Shown here one piece after another: positions 8,760-18,298 of a stretch of DNA of 64,000 bases. Numbering within the stretch: the stretch's first letter is position 1; every line of letters begins with the position of its first letter. The notes beneath the pieces were generated by a model that saw nothing but the letters and a program-made list of their open reading frames with translations, ran no database searches and was not told where the DNA came from. Both the position numbers and the translations under genes were made by a program. Origin of the DNA: Enterococcus caccae ATCC BAA-1240 (GTDB lineage Bacteria; Bacillota; Bacilli; Lactobacillales; Enterococcaceae); contig NZ_KE136476.1 of NCBI RefSeq assembly GCF_000407145.1, forward strand, positions 124,001 through 188,000, written 5' to 3'.

Positions 8760-10091
8760 GTGGAAATAGTTGAAATAATTATTATCGGTAGTGGACCAGG
8801 TGGTTTGGCAGCGGCGTATGATTTAGCTGCAAAAGGGAAAAAAGTAGCAGTAGTAGAAACTGATTTGTGGGGTGGAACCTGTCCGAATCGAGGCTGTGAT
8901 CCAAAAAAGGTTCTTTATGGTGCCATTGAGGCACAAGACAATCTGACACAATTGAAACATCATGGTTTTGAAACAGTTCCTGCAATCAATTGGTCGGAGC
9001 TGATGACGTTTAAAGAAACATTCACTCAACCAGTATCTGGCGAACAACAACAAGGCTTGATAAGCGCTGGAATCCAAACGATCAAAGGAAAAGCCATTTT
9101 TAAAGACAGGCATACAATCATAGTAGAAAATCAAGAATATCAAGCAGACCAGATTATCATTGCAACAGGGCAGCGACCTGCTATTTTAGATATTCCAGGA
9201 AAAGAGAATTTTGAGACGAGTACCGATTTTCTAAATATGAAAGAGTTGCCTGAAAAAATTGTTTTTGTTGGCGGCGGCTACATTTCTCTGGAACTTGCGA
9301 ATATTGCCACTAGTAGCGGTAGTGAAGTTCACGTATTACATCATAATACTCGACCCTTAAAAGGGTTTGACGAAGAGCTAACGATTGCTTTAATTGATAA
9401 TCTTAAAGCTCGAGGGATACAGTTTCATTTCAATGAGTCAGCAGAGTCGATTTCTAAGGAAAATGATCACTATAACATAGTGTTGACTAGTAAAGAGATA
9501 TTACTGGCAGATCGAGTATTTTGTGCAACAGGACGAATACCTAATGTAGAAGGGCTGAATTTAGAAGAAATAGGTGTTGATTTTACTCATAAGGGGATTG
9601 TTGTGAATGATCATTTACAAACAACTGTGGACAATATCTATGCATTAGGAGACTGCTTGCAAAAAAATACGCCTAAACTAACGCCAGTATCTAGCTTTGA
9701 AGGAAGCTATCTTGCTAAACTTCTTAGTGGCACTTTGCAAGAAGCCATTCACTATCCTGAAATCCCAACTATTATTTTTAGTTCACCTAAGTTGGCTCAA
9801 GTTGGTTTAAAAGAGGGTGAAGTGTTAGAAAATGAAAAATACGAACAACAAAATATAGACTTATCCCAATGGTTTACGTACAAACACCTCAATGAGTCAT
9901 TAGTCAAGGCTAAGATCATCACTGATAAGGATACGGGGCTATTGGTTGGCGCAACGGTTTTAGGAAACGAAGCAGAACAATTGATCAATTTATTTACATT
10001 GATGATCAATCAAAAAGTAGTTTCTGACAAAATCAACGAAATGATCATGCTTTATCCAACTGTTTCTAGTGATTTGAGCTATTTATATTAA
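8760..10091 (+). CDS. FAD-dependent pyridine nucleotide-disulfide oxidoreductase
   Basis: 443 residues. I choose GTG 8760, seven bases after AAGGAGGGG, over ATG 8736, which precedes that ribosome site. It has an N-terminal dinucleotide motif GSGPGGLAAA, the redox pair C41-PNRG-C46 in the GGTCxxxGCxPKK context, a second NAD(P)H motif GGGYISLELA, and an ALGDC FAD motif. This places it with glutathione reductase / dihydrolipoamide dehydrogenase-like enzymes. At the C terminus the usual His-Pro-Thr-x-x-Glu reads Tyr-Pro-Thr-Val-Ser-Ser, so the normal proton donor is missing. The substrate is unknown. It is monocistronic, with a strong terminator after it. Confidence 0.85.
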   Translation: MEIVEIIIIGSGPGGLAAAYDLAAKGKKVAVVETDLWGGTCPNRGCDPKKVLYGAIEAQDNLTQLKHHGFETVPAINWSELMTFKETFTQPVSGEQQQGLISAGIQTIKGKAIFKDRHTIIVENQEYQADQIIIATGQRPAILDIPGKENFETSTDFLNMKELPEKIVFVGGGYISLELANIATSSGSEVHVLHHNTRPLKGFDEELTIALIDNLKARGIQFHFNESAESISKENDHYNIVLTSKEILLADRVFCATGRIPNVEGLNLEEIGVDFTHKGIVVNDHLQTTVDNIYALGDCLQKNTPKLTPVSSFEGSYLAKLLSGTLQEAIHYPEIPTIIFSSPKLAQVGLKEGEVLENEKYEQQNIDLSQWFTYKHLNESLVKAKIITDKDTGLLVGATVLGNEAEQLINLFTLMINQKVVSDKINEMIMLYPTVSSDLSYLY

Positions 10092-10156
10092 ACGTAAGTA
10101 GTAACTGATTGATTTGTTGAAAGTGGGATAGAGGTCCTTAACGTTGAGAAAAGGCT

Positions 10157-10201
10157 GAAATACACGAAAAGGTTCTTCCAATTTTGTGTATTTCTTTTTT
10201 T
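10157..10201 (+). terminator. Terminator after the disulfide oxidoreductase gene
   Basis: GAAATACACGAAAA pairs with TTTTGTGTATTTC and is followed by seven T residues. Confidence 0.85.
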
Positions 10202-10239
10202 CGAAAGTATTGTTCTTTTTGTCGTGCCTATAGAATTCC

Positions 10240-10284
10240 ATAAGGTAGGGATGTGACGTATAAAGTCATTTCCCACCTTATTTG
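10240..10284. repeat. Hairpin ATAAGGTAGGGATGTGAC / GTCATTTCCCACCTTAT
   Basis: A near-perfect 17-bp stem lies between the terminator above and the next promoter. It is followed only by TTTG, so it may be a backup terminator. Nothing else was seen in this 400-bp gap apart from the promoter and palindrome listed next. Confidence 0.6.
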
Positions 10285-10304
10285 TATATTCAGCAAATTA
10301 ACTG

Positions 10305-10411
10305 TTGACTTGTTTTAAGGTCTACGTAATAATAGGATAAATTCTATGAAAGTAGAGCTTAAATGTCTTTTTTTTACCCAATCGATAAATTTTATTTATC
10401 AATTGGATAAA
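10305..10411 (+). promoter_or_regulatory. Promoter and operator-like palindrome before the MFS gene
   Basis: TTGACT (10305-10310) lies 17 bp before AATAAT (10328-10333). About 40 bp further on, an interrupted palindrome spans 10373-10411: CCAATCGATAAAT and ATTTATCAATTGG around a TTT centre, with outer TTTA/TAAA pairs. Its position in the leader suits a repressor site or a leader hairpin. There is no T run after it. Confidence 0.5.
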
Positions 10412-10503
10412 AATAAAGCATTAGATATTATAAGGATTTCTTTTTAAACTATAGATAGTGAAATATTGAGCAAAGTTAAATCGAAATAGCTAGGAGAATG
10501 GCA

Positions 10504-11760
10504 ATGGAAACAAAGAAAAAAAATTACACCCCTTTGATAGGTTCTTTATATACAAATTTTATTTTTCAAGGTATGGCGGCAATTATTTTATCGCAGAATC
10601 TTAATGCGTTAAGAGACAGCTGGCAGGCAACGGTTCAACAAGTGACATTAGTGATTAGTGGTATTGGATTGGGCCGTGTGCTAATTTTGTATTTTGCCGG
10701 ATATTTTTCGGATAAGTTTGGACGAAAGAAAACAGTACAGTTGGGTATTATCAGTTATTTGATTTTTTTTATGGGGATTTTAATGAGTCAAAATTATTTG
10801 CAAGGTCTCTTTTTTGCCTTGTTTGCTGGATTTAGCAACGCATTTTTGGATACCAGTACCTATCCAACGCTGATGGAAGCTTATCCAAATGAAAAAGACA
10901 ATAGTTCGCTTAGTGTTTTGAATAAAGCTTTTATTTCGTTAGGGCAGTTTATTTTACCGCTGCTTACGAGATTTATGTTGGATCATGAGATTTATTTCGG
11001 ACTTGTTTTTATTGGATGTGCGCTGGGCTTATTTCTTAATTTACTGTATATTTCTAGGCTTAGTTTTCCAGAAAGAGTAGTCATTGAGGAGCAGTCATCA
11101 CTGGTGAATGAACATGAAGCAACCATTAAAGGGAAACAACCGCTATTTAAGGTGGAAGGGTTAGCGTTGTTAGTCTTTAGTTTTACTTGTGTTTCAACCT
11201 TTAATATTTTTATTTTGTGGGTACCTTCTTTTGCTGAGTCATTGAATCTTATGAATCATTCAAATAGTTTGGTTTTGGTGAGCGCGTATAGTATTGGTTC
11301 TTTTGCCTCTGTATTTTTAACGTCATTGATTGTAAAACGTGGTGTTGCACCAACGTTATTACTTGTCTGGTGTACATTGATTTCATTATTCTTGTTGATT
11401 GGCATGACACTTTTTCCAAGTATTCCAATGTTTTTAGTCGGTTCCATCGGTATTGGTGTTTTTGCTGCCGGAGGAATCTGGCAGTTAGGATTAGCTGTGT
11501 TATTAGAGCTGTTTTCAAAAGGAAAAGGTCGAATTACTAGCTATTATTCGATTGCTACATCTGTTTCAGTGATGATTATTCCTTATATCACGGGTCAGTT
11601 GGAGAAAATAAATGTATCGATGATTTTTGGACTAAATATTGCATTAACCGCGATCGGTGTCGTGGCAGCTGTGATCATCCGTTATCGCTATAAAAAAGTA
11701 ACCAGTGATTGGCAAGAGGTAAATGAAAAGATGGTAGAATTAAAAGAGCTTGTTGATTAG
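10504..11760 (+). CDS. MFS transporter, 12 transmembrane helices
   Basis: 418 residues. Two ATGs, 10498 and 10504, follow TAGGAG; 10504 has the better seven-base spacing. The motif between helices 2 and 3, GYFSDKFGRKKTVQLG, is the MFS signature, and hydrophobic segments fit twelve helices with a hydrophilic loop at about 195-215. It is a single gene between two terminators. The substrate cannot be told from the sequence. Its promoter region has a conspicuous palindrome, so expression may be induced by a ligand. Confidence 0.82.
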   Translation: METKKKNYTPLIGSLYTNFIFQGMAAIILSQNLNALRDSWQATVQQVTLVISGIGLGRVLILYFAGYFSDKFGRKKTVQLGIISYLIFFMGILMSQNYLQGLFFALFAGFSNAFLDTSTYPTLMEAYPNEKDNSSLSVLNKAFISLGQFILPLLTRFMLDHEIYFGLVFIGCALGLFLNLLYISRLSFPERVVIEEQSSLVNEHEATIKGKQPLFKVEGLALLVFSFTCVSTFNIFILWVPSFAESLNLMNHSNSLVLVSAYSIGSFASVFLTSLIVKRGVAPTLLLVWCTLISLFLLIGMTLFPSIPMFLVGSIGIGVFAAGGIWQLGLAVLLELFSKGKGRITSYYSIATSVSVMIIPYITGQLEKINVSMIFGLNIALTAIGVVAAVIIRYRYKKVTSDWQEVNEKMVELKELVD

Positions 11761-11833
11761 TAAATGAATGTGAGTTATGTCCTATTTACTTAGAACATAG
11801 ATAAACGGTGGAGTAGAGCAGTCCCTTCAGAGA

Positions 11834-11893
11834 TAATAGGAAATCCACAAAAATTTGAAGAATAATTTTTGCGGATTTCCTATTATTGTTTTA
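11834..11893. terminator. Bidirectional terminator between convergent genes
   Basis: A 21-bp, almost perfect stem (AATAGGAAATCCACAAAAATT and its complement) lies between the MFS gene and the minus-strand M20 operon and has T-rich flanks in both directions. Confidence 0.85.
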
Positions 11894-11933
11894 TAAAACG
11901 ATGAGGTATGAATTGACGTTCCTTAGTACTTAC

Positions 11934-13079
11934 TTAGTTTAAAAATGATTTTGCAATGTTTTCGTTGATAGTGATCATTTGGTAAAAGTCATTTATATCA
12001 ACAAATTCATTTGGTTGATGAGCGTATTTTGTTTCACCTGGACCAAGAATCAAAATAGGGAATTCTTTTTTGACACGCCCAAATTGTGAGCCATCTGTAT
12101 AGCCAGTCATGCCAAATGTATTTGCTGTTTTACCTGTAACATCTGATACAACTTTTTGTGTTAACACAGTAAAAGGATCGTCAAGTTCTGTCTTCATGGA
12201 AGGCAAGTCATTGATAAATTCGATTTCTGCTTTAAAATCTGGAACGGTTGCTGTTAATTTATCTAACATCGTTTTGAATTGTTGTTTTAGTTCAGAATGA
12301 TCTTGTGCTTTGATTGTACGAATATCAATTTCTACAGTACATTTATCAGGAACAACATTTGTTCCATTACCGCCATTAATAATATCAAGGCTAGAAGTGG
12401 ATGCGCCGACTAGTTCGTCTACTGATTGAGAAAAATCGAATGTTTCTTTAAAGGCGTTCAAAACCAAAAGCATATGCTCGATCGCATTCACTCCTTGATC
12501 TGGCATTGAGCCATGAGCAGTTTTTCCGTAAGTTGTGATCCGAGGCCATAAAGCTCCTTTGTGAGCCACACCGATCTCAACATTTGTTGGTTCACCGATC
12601 ACAAGCGCATCTAAATCATCTGCATAGCCTTTATCAACTAATTGACCAGAACCGATAGCGCTCGTTTCTTCTCCTACGGTTGCTAAAAGTTTGATGGTTC
12701 CTTTAAAGTTTGAACCGTCTTCTTTTAAACGAATCATTGCAACAACTGCGGCGATCAAACCTGATTTCATATCACAGGTTCCACGACCGTAGAGTAAACC
12801 GTCTTTTTCAAATGCTGCAAAGGGATCTTCATCCCAAGGGATTTCTCCCACAGGCACCACATCCATATGACCCGAAAAGCCTAAAACCAGTCCGTTCTCA
12901 TTCCCTTTCAACGTTGCAACTAATTGATTTCTTCCTTCGCTATATTCTACTTGTTCACAAGGAATATCATATTTTTCAAAAAGAGTTTGTAATTTGTCCG
13001 CAACTAATTTTTCATTTCCTAGAATACTTTTGATTTGTACGACTTCCTTTAGTAATTGTAATGCTGCTTGATCATTCAT
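11934..13079 (-). CDS. M20 family metallopeptidase, ArgE/DapE type
   Basis: 381 residues. Metal-ligand and catalytic motifs are visible: SGHMDVVP (His and Asp), GRGTCDMKSG, TVGEETSAIGS (the catalytic Glu-Glu pair) and a late GETKYAHQPNE with the last His ligand. The central lid domain has 'GVAHKGALWP...KTAHGS'. It should cleave an acyl or peptide bond of an N-acylated amino acid or dipeptide in the cytoplasm. It is the last gene of a three-gene minus-strand operon and overlaps the upstream MFS gene by 8 bp, which implies coupled translation. The name ArgE or DapE is not justified without other arginine or lysine genes nearby. Confidence 0.85.
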   Translation of the reverse strand: MNDQAALQLLKEVVQIKSILGNEKLVADKLQTLFEKYDIPCEQVEYSEGRNQLVATLKGNENGLVLGFSGHMDVVPVGEIPWDEDPFAAFEKDGLLYGRGTCDMKSGLIAAVVAMIRLKEDGSNFKGTIKLLATVGEETSAIGSGQLVDKGYADDLDALVIGEPTNVEIGVAHKGALWPRITTYGKTAHGSMPDQGVNAIEHMLLVLNAFKETFDFSQSVDELVGASTSSLDIINGGNGTNVVPDKCTVEIDIRTIKAQDHSELKQQFKTMLDKLTATVPDFKAEIEFINDLPSMKTELDDPFTVLTQKVVSDVTGKTANTFGMTGYTDGSQFGRVKKEFPILILGPGETKYAHQPNEFVDINDFYQMITINENIAKSFLN

Positions 13080-14490
13080 TGATAGATCCTTCTTTCGTTT
13101 TTTCTTTTGGAATAATAAATACGATAGAGCCTAATGCGACAACGCAGAATAAAATATTCGTTAACAATCCAAATGTTGCGCCTTGTGTATAATTTCCACC
13201 AGCACTAAAGCCATTATAAACAGCAGCTGAAATTGCTACTCCTAAAGCACCGCCAAGAGAGCTGGCCATTTTATAAATACCAGAAGCCACTCCAGCTTTT
13301 TCATTTGGCACACTGGAAATCGCTGTGTCTGTAGAAGGTGTTGCATACATACCCAGCCCCATTCCAAATAAACTATAGCCAATAAAAACTAATATGAAAT
13401 AAGCAGTGCCTGTGACCATGGTCAAAGCCATCAAACCAACACCAGTACCAGAAAGAATCGTTCCCCATAACATTGGTTTTTTTGCGCCGATCGTTTGCAA
13501 TAATTTTTCACCGATTCGAATCGTAATCAAGACTAGGCACAAGTAACCGATTGATAGCATCCCTGTTTTAGCAGAAGAAAGACCGCGACCTTGTTGAACG
13601 TAGGTATTGATTACGATCAAGGTTCCAGCGACTGCATTAAGCAAGAAATTAGAAATTGTTGCGCCAAGGTAACCACGGTTTTCAAATAAAGAAAATTCAA
13701 CAAAACTATTATCGATCGCTTGCTCTACTTTATAAAAAGTAATCAACCCGACAATCACGATTACAGCCAAAATAAGTACGATAGGACTTGTCCAACCTAA
13801 CTCAGAACCTTTAGAAACGACAATATTTAAAGCAACCATTGAAACGATAAACAAAAGCAAACCAATTGAGTCAAATTTACTGTTATTATCATTGACCACT
13901 TTACTTTCGGGCGTACCAAAAATCAATAGTGCGCTGCAAATCGAAATAATGATCGAAAAAATAAATACATAACGCCATCCTAAAGAGCTAGCAATAGCAC
14001 CACCGAAGAAAGAACATAAGCCAGAACCGCCCCAAGAACCAATTGACCAGTAACTTAACGCACGTTGTCGATCTTTCCCTTCGTAGTATGTTTTAACTAG
14101 TGCCATTGTAGCAGGCATGATACAAGCAGCTGATAAACCTTGTAAGATTCTACCGCCCACAAATAATACAGGTCCATGTGCGACCACTAAAGCTGCTGAA
14201 CCGATAACACTTAAAATAAGTCCAATATACGTTAACTTCATTCTACCCAATTTATCTGCTAAGCCACCGGCTACGACGATAAAAATCCCCGAGAATAAAC
14301 CAGTCATAGAAATTCCTATGTTTAAAACGCCAGAAGAAATACCCAAATCACTTTGAACGGCTGGCGCCATATTCAGTAAAGATTGAGCAAATAACCAATA
14401 GGTCAAAACGCTTAAAACAATTCCTATCAATAATTTGTTTGTCCCTTTATATGTTGCAGCATCTGCTGCTGTATGTGTTGTTGCTTTCAT
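13072..14490 (-). CDS. MFS transporter, DHA2-like (14 helices)
   Basis: 472 residues, with motif A (GGLADKLGRMKL), motif C-like Gly/Pro-rich helix 5 and fourteen probable helices, as in DHA2 drug:proton antiporters. It starts 2 bp after the upstream M20D gene and overlaps the downstream M20 gene by 8 bp, so the three are translated together. Placed between two amide hydrolases, it more likely moves an amino-acid conjugate or its product than a drug; this is inference from context. Confidence 0.85.
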   Translation of the reverse strand: MKATTHTAADAATYKGTNKLLIGIVLSVLTYWLFAQSLLNMAPAVQSDLGISSGVLNIGISMTGLFSGIFIVVAGGLADKLGRMKLTYIGLILSVIGSAALVVAHGPVLFVGGRILQGLSAACIMPATMALVKTYYEGKDRQRALSYWSIGSWGGSGLCSFFGGAIASSLGWRYVFIFSIIISICSALLIFGTPESKVVNDNNSKFDSIGLLLFIVSMVALNIVVSKGSELGWTSPIVLILAVIVIVGLITFYKVEQAIDNSFVEFSLFENRGYLGATISNFLLNAVAGTLIVINTYVQQGRGLSSAKTGMLSIGYLCLVLITIRIGEKLLQTIGAKKPMLWGTILSGTGVGLMALTMVTGTAYFILVFIGYSLFGMGLGMYATPSTDTAISSVPNEKAGVASGIYKMASSLGGALGVAISAAVYNGFSAGGNYTQGATFGLLTNILFCVVALGSIVFIIPKEKTKEGSINE

Positions 14491-14492
14491 GA

Positions 14493-15689
14493 TTAAACTC
14501 CTTCAGATAAATAATGTAAAACAGCTGCGCCCATTGATTTTGCAGCAATTAATAGACAATCTTCGTCTATATAAAATTTTGGATGATGATGTGGATACAT
14601 CGGGGTTCCTTCTTTGTGAGCACCAACGAAAAAGAAACAACTTGGACGTTCCTTAGCATAATAAGCGAAATCCTCAGAAGGGGTTTGTGGACCACATTCA
14701 ATTAGTTGTTTGATTTCTGGAATTTGTACTTCAGTCAAAGCTTTTGCCACCATTTCAGTGGTTTCTTTGTCGTTGACACAAACAGGATAATCATTGCCAT
14801 ACTCAAGTTCATAGCGGATGCCGAAAGTTTGACAAATACCATCTAGAATTTGTTTGAATTCTTTTTCCACGACTGCTCGTGTTTCTTCTTTCATGATCCG
14901 TACATCCCCTTCAAGGATGACAGAATCTTTGATAACATTCGCTGAACCTTTGCCATCAAATGATCCAATCGTAACGGTTGCAGTATCAAAAGGATCGATT
15001 CTACGGCTGACGATAGTTTGAACGGCGGTTACAAATTGAGAAGCCGCTACGATCGTATCGTTGGCATCTTGTGGTGTTGAACCATGTCCACCTTTACCAT
15101 GCATAATTACTTTAAACGTTGCACGACCAGTGTGGACAGGTCCTGCATGGTAAAGTACATCACCAAGCGGCATCATACTCATAACGTGAATACCTAGTAC
15201 ATGATCTACACCATCTAAACAACCGGCTTCGATCATTCCTTTCGCACCACCAGGTGGTACTTCTTCAGCAGGTTGATGAATGACGCGAATTGTTCCAGCT
15301 AATTGATCTTTTAATTCAATCAGTGAATCAGCTAAAATCATCATATAAGCTGTGTGACCATCGTGTCCGCAAGCATGCATGACACTAGCTGTTTTTGATG
15401 AAAAGGGTAGACCTGTATCTTCTTGAATTGGCAAAGCATCGAAATCCGCTCGAATTGCTAAGAAAGGTCCTTTTTTACCACCATGAATATCGACTAAAAT
15501 ACCATTGCCGCCGCCCACCTTTGTTTGAACGTCACAGTCTTTGCCAGCGTAAAAATCAGCGATATATTTTGCTGTTTCTGTTTCATGAAAAGATAGCTCT
15601 GGATTCTCATGAAAATGTCGGCGAATCTTGATCATGTCGGCTTCTTTTTGTTGAATCTTCGTAAATAATTGCGTACGTAAATCGTCCAT
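14493..15689 (-). CDS. M20D amidohydrolase (hippurate hydrolase/IAA-amino acid hydrolase family)
   Basis: 398 residues. I start at ATG 15689, seven bases after GAAAGGAGC; the upstream TTG-type start at 15713 has no ribosome site. Diagnostic motifs are RRHFHENPELSFHE, IRADFDALPIQE, MHACGHDGHTA and HQPAEEVPPGGAKGMIEAG, the metal-binding set of the M20D subfamily. The family hydrolyses N-acyl amino acids such as hippurate or acetyl-diaminopimelate. It is the first gene of the minus-strand operon and is divergent from the AraC-type regulator at 15878, its likely controller. Confidence 0.88.
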   Translation of the reverse strand: MDDLRTQLFTKIQQKEADMIKIRRHFHENPELSFHETETAKYIADFYAGKDCDVQTKVGGGNGILVDIHGGKKGPFLAIRADFDALPIQEDTGLPFSSKTASVMHACGHDGHTAYMMILADSLIELKDQLAGTIRVIHQPAEEVPPGGAKGMIEAGCLDGVDHVLGIHVMSMMPLGDVLYHAGPVHTGRATFKVIMHGKGGHGSTPQDANDTIVAASQFVTAVQTIVSRRIDPFDTATVTIGSFDGKGSANVIKDSVILEGDVRIMKEETRAVVEKEFKQILDGICQTFGIRYELEYGNDYPVCVNDKETTEMVAKALTEVQIPEIKQLIECGPQTPSEDFAYYAKERPSCFFFVGAHKEGTPMYPHHHPKFYIDEDCLLIAAKSMGAAVLHYLSEGV

Positions 15690-15713
15690 TTTAAATGCTC
15701 CTTTCAAATACAC

Positions 15714-15877
15714 TACATATTCTATTCTTAATTAAAAACTTCACAATGCTAGAAATTTCTAAATTACAGAAATCCCTTTTAGAATAGATGGATTGGAAAC
15801 TATAAGGTTGATAAACGAACGATATTTTCTGAAATGAGTGTTATAATGAAAAGGAAATAAACAAAAGAGGTAAGTAA
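15714..15877. promoter_or_regulatory. Divergent promoter region, M20 operon and AraC gene
   Basis: For the minus strand, TTGTGA and TAGAAT lie 16 bp apart just upstream of 15689. For the plus strand, TATAAT is at 15842-15847 with no good -35. A small palindrome AGAAATTTCT lies between them near 15757. The arrangement fits a regulator controlling both directions. Confidence 0.45.
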
Positions 15878-18214
15878 ATGATTGTAAATGAAAATTATCA
15901 GATCAATTATCAACAATTGCTGACGAAACAAGATGTACTATGTAAAGAAACGACCATTTTGATGGTCTTAAAAGGAAACATGTTTATTACTATAGAAGAA
16001 ACAACTGATCGAGTAAGTGCAGGAGAACTGTTTGTAATCAATGCAGGGGATCATTTTCTTTTGAGTGGCGATTTAGAACAAAATTGTACTTATTTAGAGT
16101 TGAGAATTAATAGTGTTTTCTTTGCGGCTCAATTTTCTGCGTTTTTCTATACGCGCTTTGACTGTACACCCATCCAAAAAGAACATGGGAAAATGCCTGC
16201 GATCGCAGCTTTGAGAAGACAAGTTGCGGAGTTGTGTTTAGTTGAATTTAGCGATGACCCTTCAAAAAAACTCAAGATCACTTTATTTTTAACACAGATT
16301 ATTTTGTCCTTGGTTCATCATTTTCAAAAAGAAGAAGTCACGGAGTATCATCCTTCTGACAATCAAAAATTAAGAGAGATCTTGGAATATATCGAAGAAC
16401 ATTACCACGAGGGGATATTATTATCAGATGCGGCAGAATATTTTTTTATGTCGGAATCCTCTTTATCGAAGTTTTTTAAGAAGGAAACGGGCGATTACTT
16501 TTCTCATTATGTGCGGACGATTTGTGTGAAGCACAGTTTATCAGAGTTGCTGTATACGAAAAAAAGTATCGAGCAAATTGCCTTGGATAGTGGATTTAGT
16601 AATAGTAAAACCTATCGTCAACACTTTAAAAAAATCTTTAACGATTCGCCAACCAGTTATCGCTCATCTCACTTAGAGCAGACAAAGGCACCACAGAAAA
16701 TCAAACAAGTCGTTCAAACGACAGAGCTTCAAATCAAAGAAATTTTGGTCCCATTGTACAGTTATATTCAAACAGGGTTGGAAGAATCTCGCCCTTCAGA
16801 ATTATCGCTAAAGACTAAACAGCTCCATATTACAACAGAACAATATGAAGCCGATTACCTAAAAAAAGACGTGATCATTCACGTTGGTTCGTGGGAAGCA
16901 TTAGCCTCTAAAAAAATCCAAAGTGAAATTCTAGATATAAAAAAGCATATTGGAATCAGGTATATTAGTATCCAATCTTTATTTACACAAATTCCTTTAA
17001 CGGTTCAGATCCATCAAGAAGCCGGAATGAACTCATTTCCTGCATTTGAACAGTGGGACTATATTCTGACATTTTTAGAAGATGCTCGGCTGAATATTTT
17101 TTTCCAGTTGTCTCTTGTAGAATTTAACCAACTAAGTGTGAGTGTGAAAGAGATTTGTCGTAAATTTTTTCGACATGTTCAAAATAAGTTTGGAACAAAA
17201 TTGACGGAGCAATGGAAGGTCAATTGTCTATTTAAAGGGCAAAATCTTGCTGACTATTATCCTGAATTTCTAGAAGTGAAAAAAACCCTTTTTGAGGTCT
17301 CTCCTAAAATAGTCGTAGGTGCAGAAATTCCTTTGCCTGATCCATTCTTTGAACAAAGAGATACAGAACAAACGCAATTTTTTTGCGAGACGATTGCGGC
17401 AAAGTGTGATTTTTTATCATTTTCTGCCGAGCCTAATTATGTGTTTCAAAATTTAGATAGCACCTTTCCAGATTTAAAAAATTATCATCAATATGTGCTG
17501 AATAAAACTCTGCATATCAAGCATATTCTAAAAGAATATGAGATCAAGTTGCCGCTTTATCTTACTGAATGGAACACCTTGACGGGGATGACGAGAAATA
17601 GTAACGGAACATTCTTTAGAGGAGCGATTATCTTAAAAGATCTTTTAATGTTGGATACATTAGTATCTGGGTTCGGATTTTGGCTGAATATCGAGTTGTA
17701 TGAGAAACAAACACAAGAACGACCGCTAAAAAATGATGGGTTGGAGCTATTTCATTTTTACAGTGGAAAAAGACCTGCTTATTTTTGTTTGTTGCTTGCT
17801 AGGAGGATGGAAGGTAAAGTACTGGCGCAAGGGGAAGAATATTTGTTGACTTATGTTGATGGCAAGTATCAGTTATTGTTGTTTAATACGAATTATTTTG
17901 ATCCACACCTTTCTTCAGAAGAGGCGTTTCTTGAAAGTCAGGCAGTAACATTTGAAATTGAATTAGCAGCTATTAAATCAGCTCATTATCAAATCAAGCA
18001 AATTGACTTCAACCGTCATAATGGAGCATTATTTTACACGTATGAAGAATTCCGTAATGCCGAAGCACTTGATTTTGAAACTCAAAAATATGTTGTAGAT
18101 AGTACCAAACCGAAGATCAAAGTCTTTGATACTCAAATTGAAGATATGTTTAATTATTATGTAACGCTTGATACAAACGGTATCGTGCTATTGGAATTGA
18201 CACCCATTTCATGA
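15878..18214 (+). CDS. AraC-family regulator fused to a GH39-like domain
   Basis: 778 residues. Residues 1-130 look like a cupin ligand-binding domain. Residues 165-263 hold two helix-turn-helix motifs of AraC type (LSDAAEYFFMSESSLSKFF; IEQIALDSGFSNSKTYRQHFKK). From about 290 to 770 the protein resembles a GH39 beta-xylosidase barrel: YLTE564WN matches the nucleophile strand, and a C-terminal beta domain follows. The acid/base WNEP motif is not found; the equivalent stretch appears to be W446-K-V-N-C-L-F-K-G. It is therefore probably a sugar sensor rather than an enzyme. It is divergent from the M20 operon. Confidence 0.8.
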   Translation: MIVNENYQINYQQLLTKQDVLCKETTILMVLKGNMFITIEETTDRVSAGELFVINAGDHFLLSGDLEQNCTYLELRINSVFFAAQFSAFFYTRFDCTPIQKEHGKMPAIAALRRQVAELCLVEFSDDPSKKLKITLFLTQIILSLVHHFQKEEVTEYHPSDNQKLREILEYIEEHYHEGILLSDAAEYFFMSESSLSKFFKKETGDYFSHYVRTICVKHSLSELLYTKKSIEQIALDSGFSNSKTYRQHFKKIFNDSPTSYRSSHLEQTKAPQKIKQVVQTTELQIKEILVPLYSYIQTGLEESRPSELSLKTKQLHITTEQYEADYLKKDVIIHVGSWEALASKKIQSEILDIKKHIGIRYISIQSLFTQIPLTVQIHQEAGMNSFPAFEQWDYILTFLEDARLNIFFQLSLVEFNQLSVSVKEICRKFFRHVQNKFGTKLTEQWKVNCLFKGQNLADYYPEFLEVKKTLFEVSPKIVVGAEIPLPDPFFEQRDTEQTQFFCETIAAKCDFLSFSAEPNYVFQNLDSTFPDLKNYHQYVLNKTLHIKHILKEYEIKLPLYLTEWNTLTGMTRNSNGTFFRGAIILKDLLMLDTLVSGFGFWLNIELYEKQTQERPLKNDGLELFHFYSGKRPAYFCLLLARRMEGKVLAQGEEYLLTYVDGKYQLLLFNTNYFDPHLSSEEAFLESQAVTFEIELAAIKSAHYQIKQIDFNRHNGALFYTYEEFRNAEALDFETQKYVVDSTKPKIKVFDTQIEDMFNYYVTLDTNGIVLLELTPIS

Positions 18215-18298
18215 CAAATCAAAGGTCGTTTCCTTGACGAAAATCCCTCTACTAGCTAGTATTTAATTAAGACAGGTAATTGGAGAGGAAGAAGTAAC

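Noticed and set aside
10378-10406. CCAATCGATAAAT palindrome as a terminator
   Set aside because: No T run on either strand after the stem; an operator or leader hairpin is more likely.
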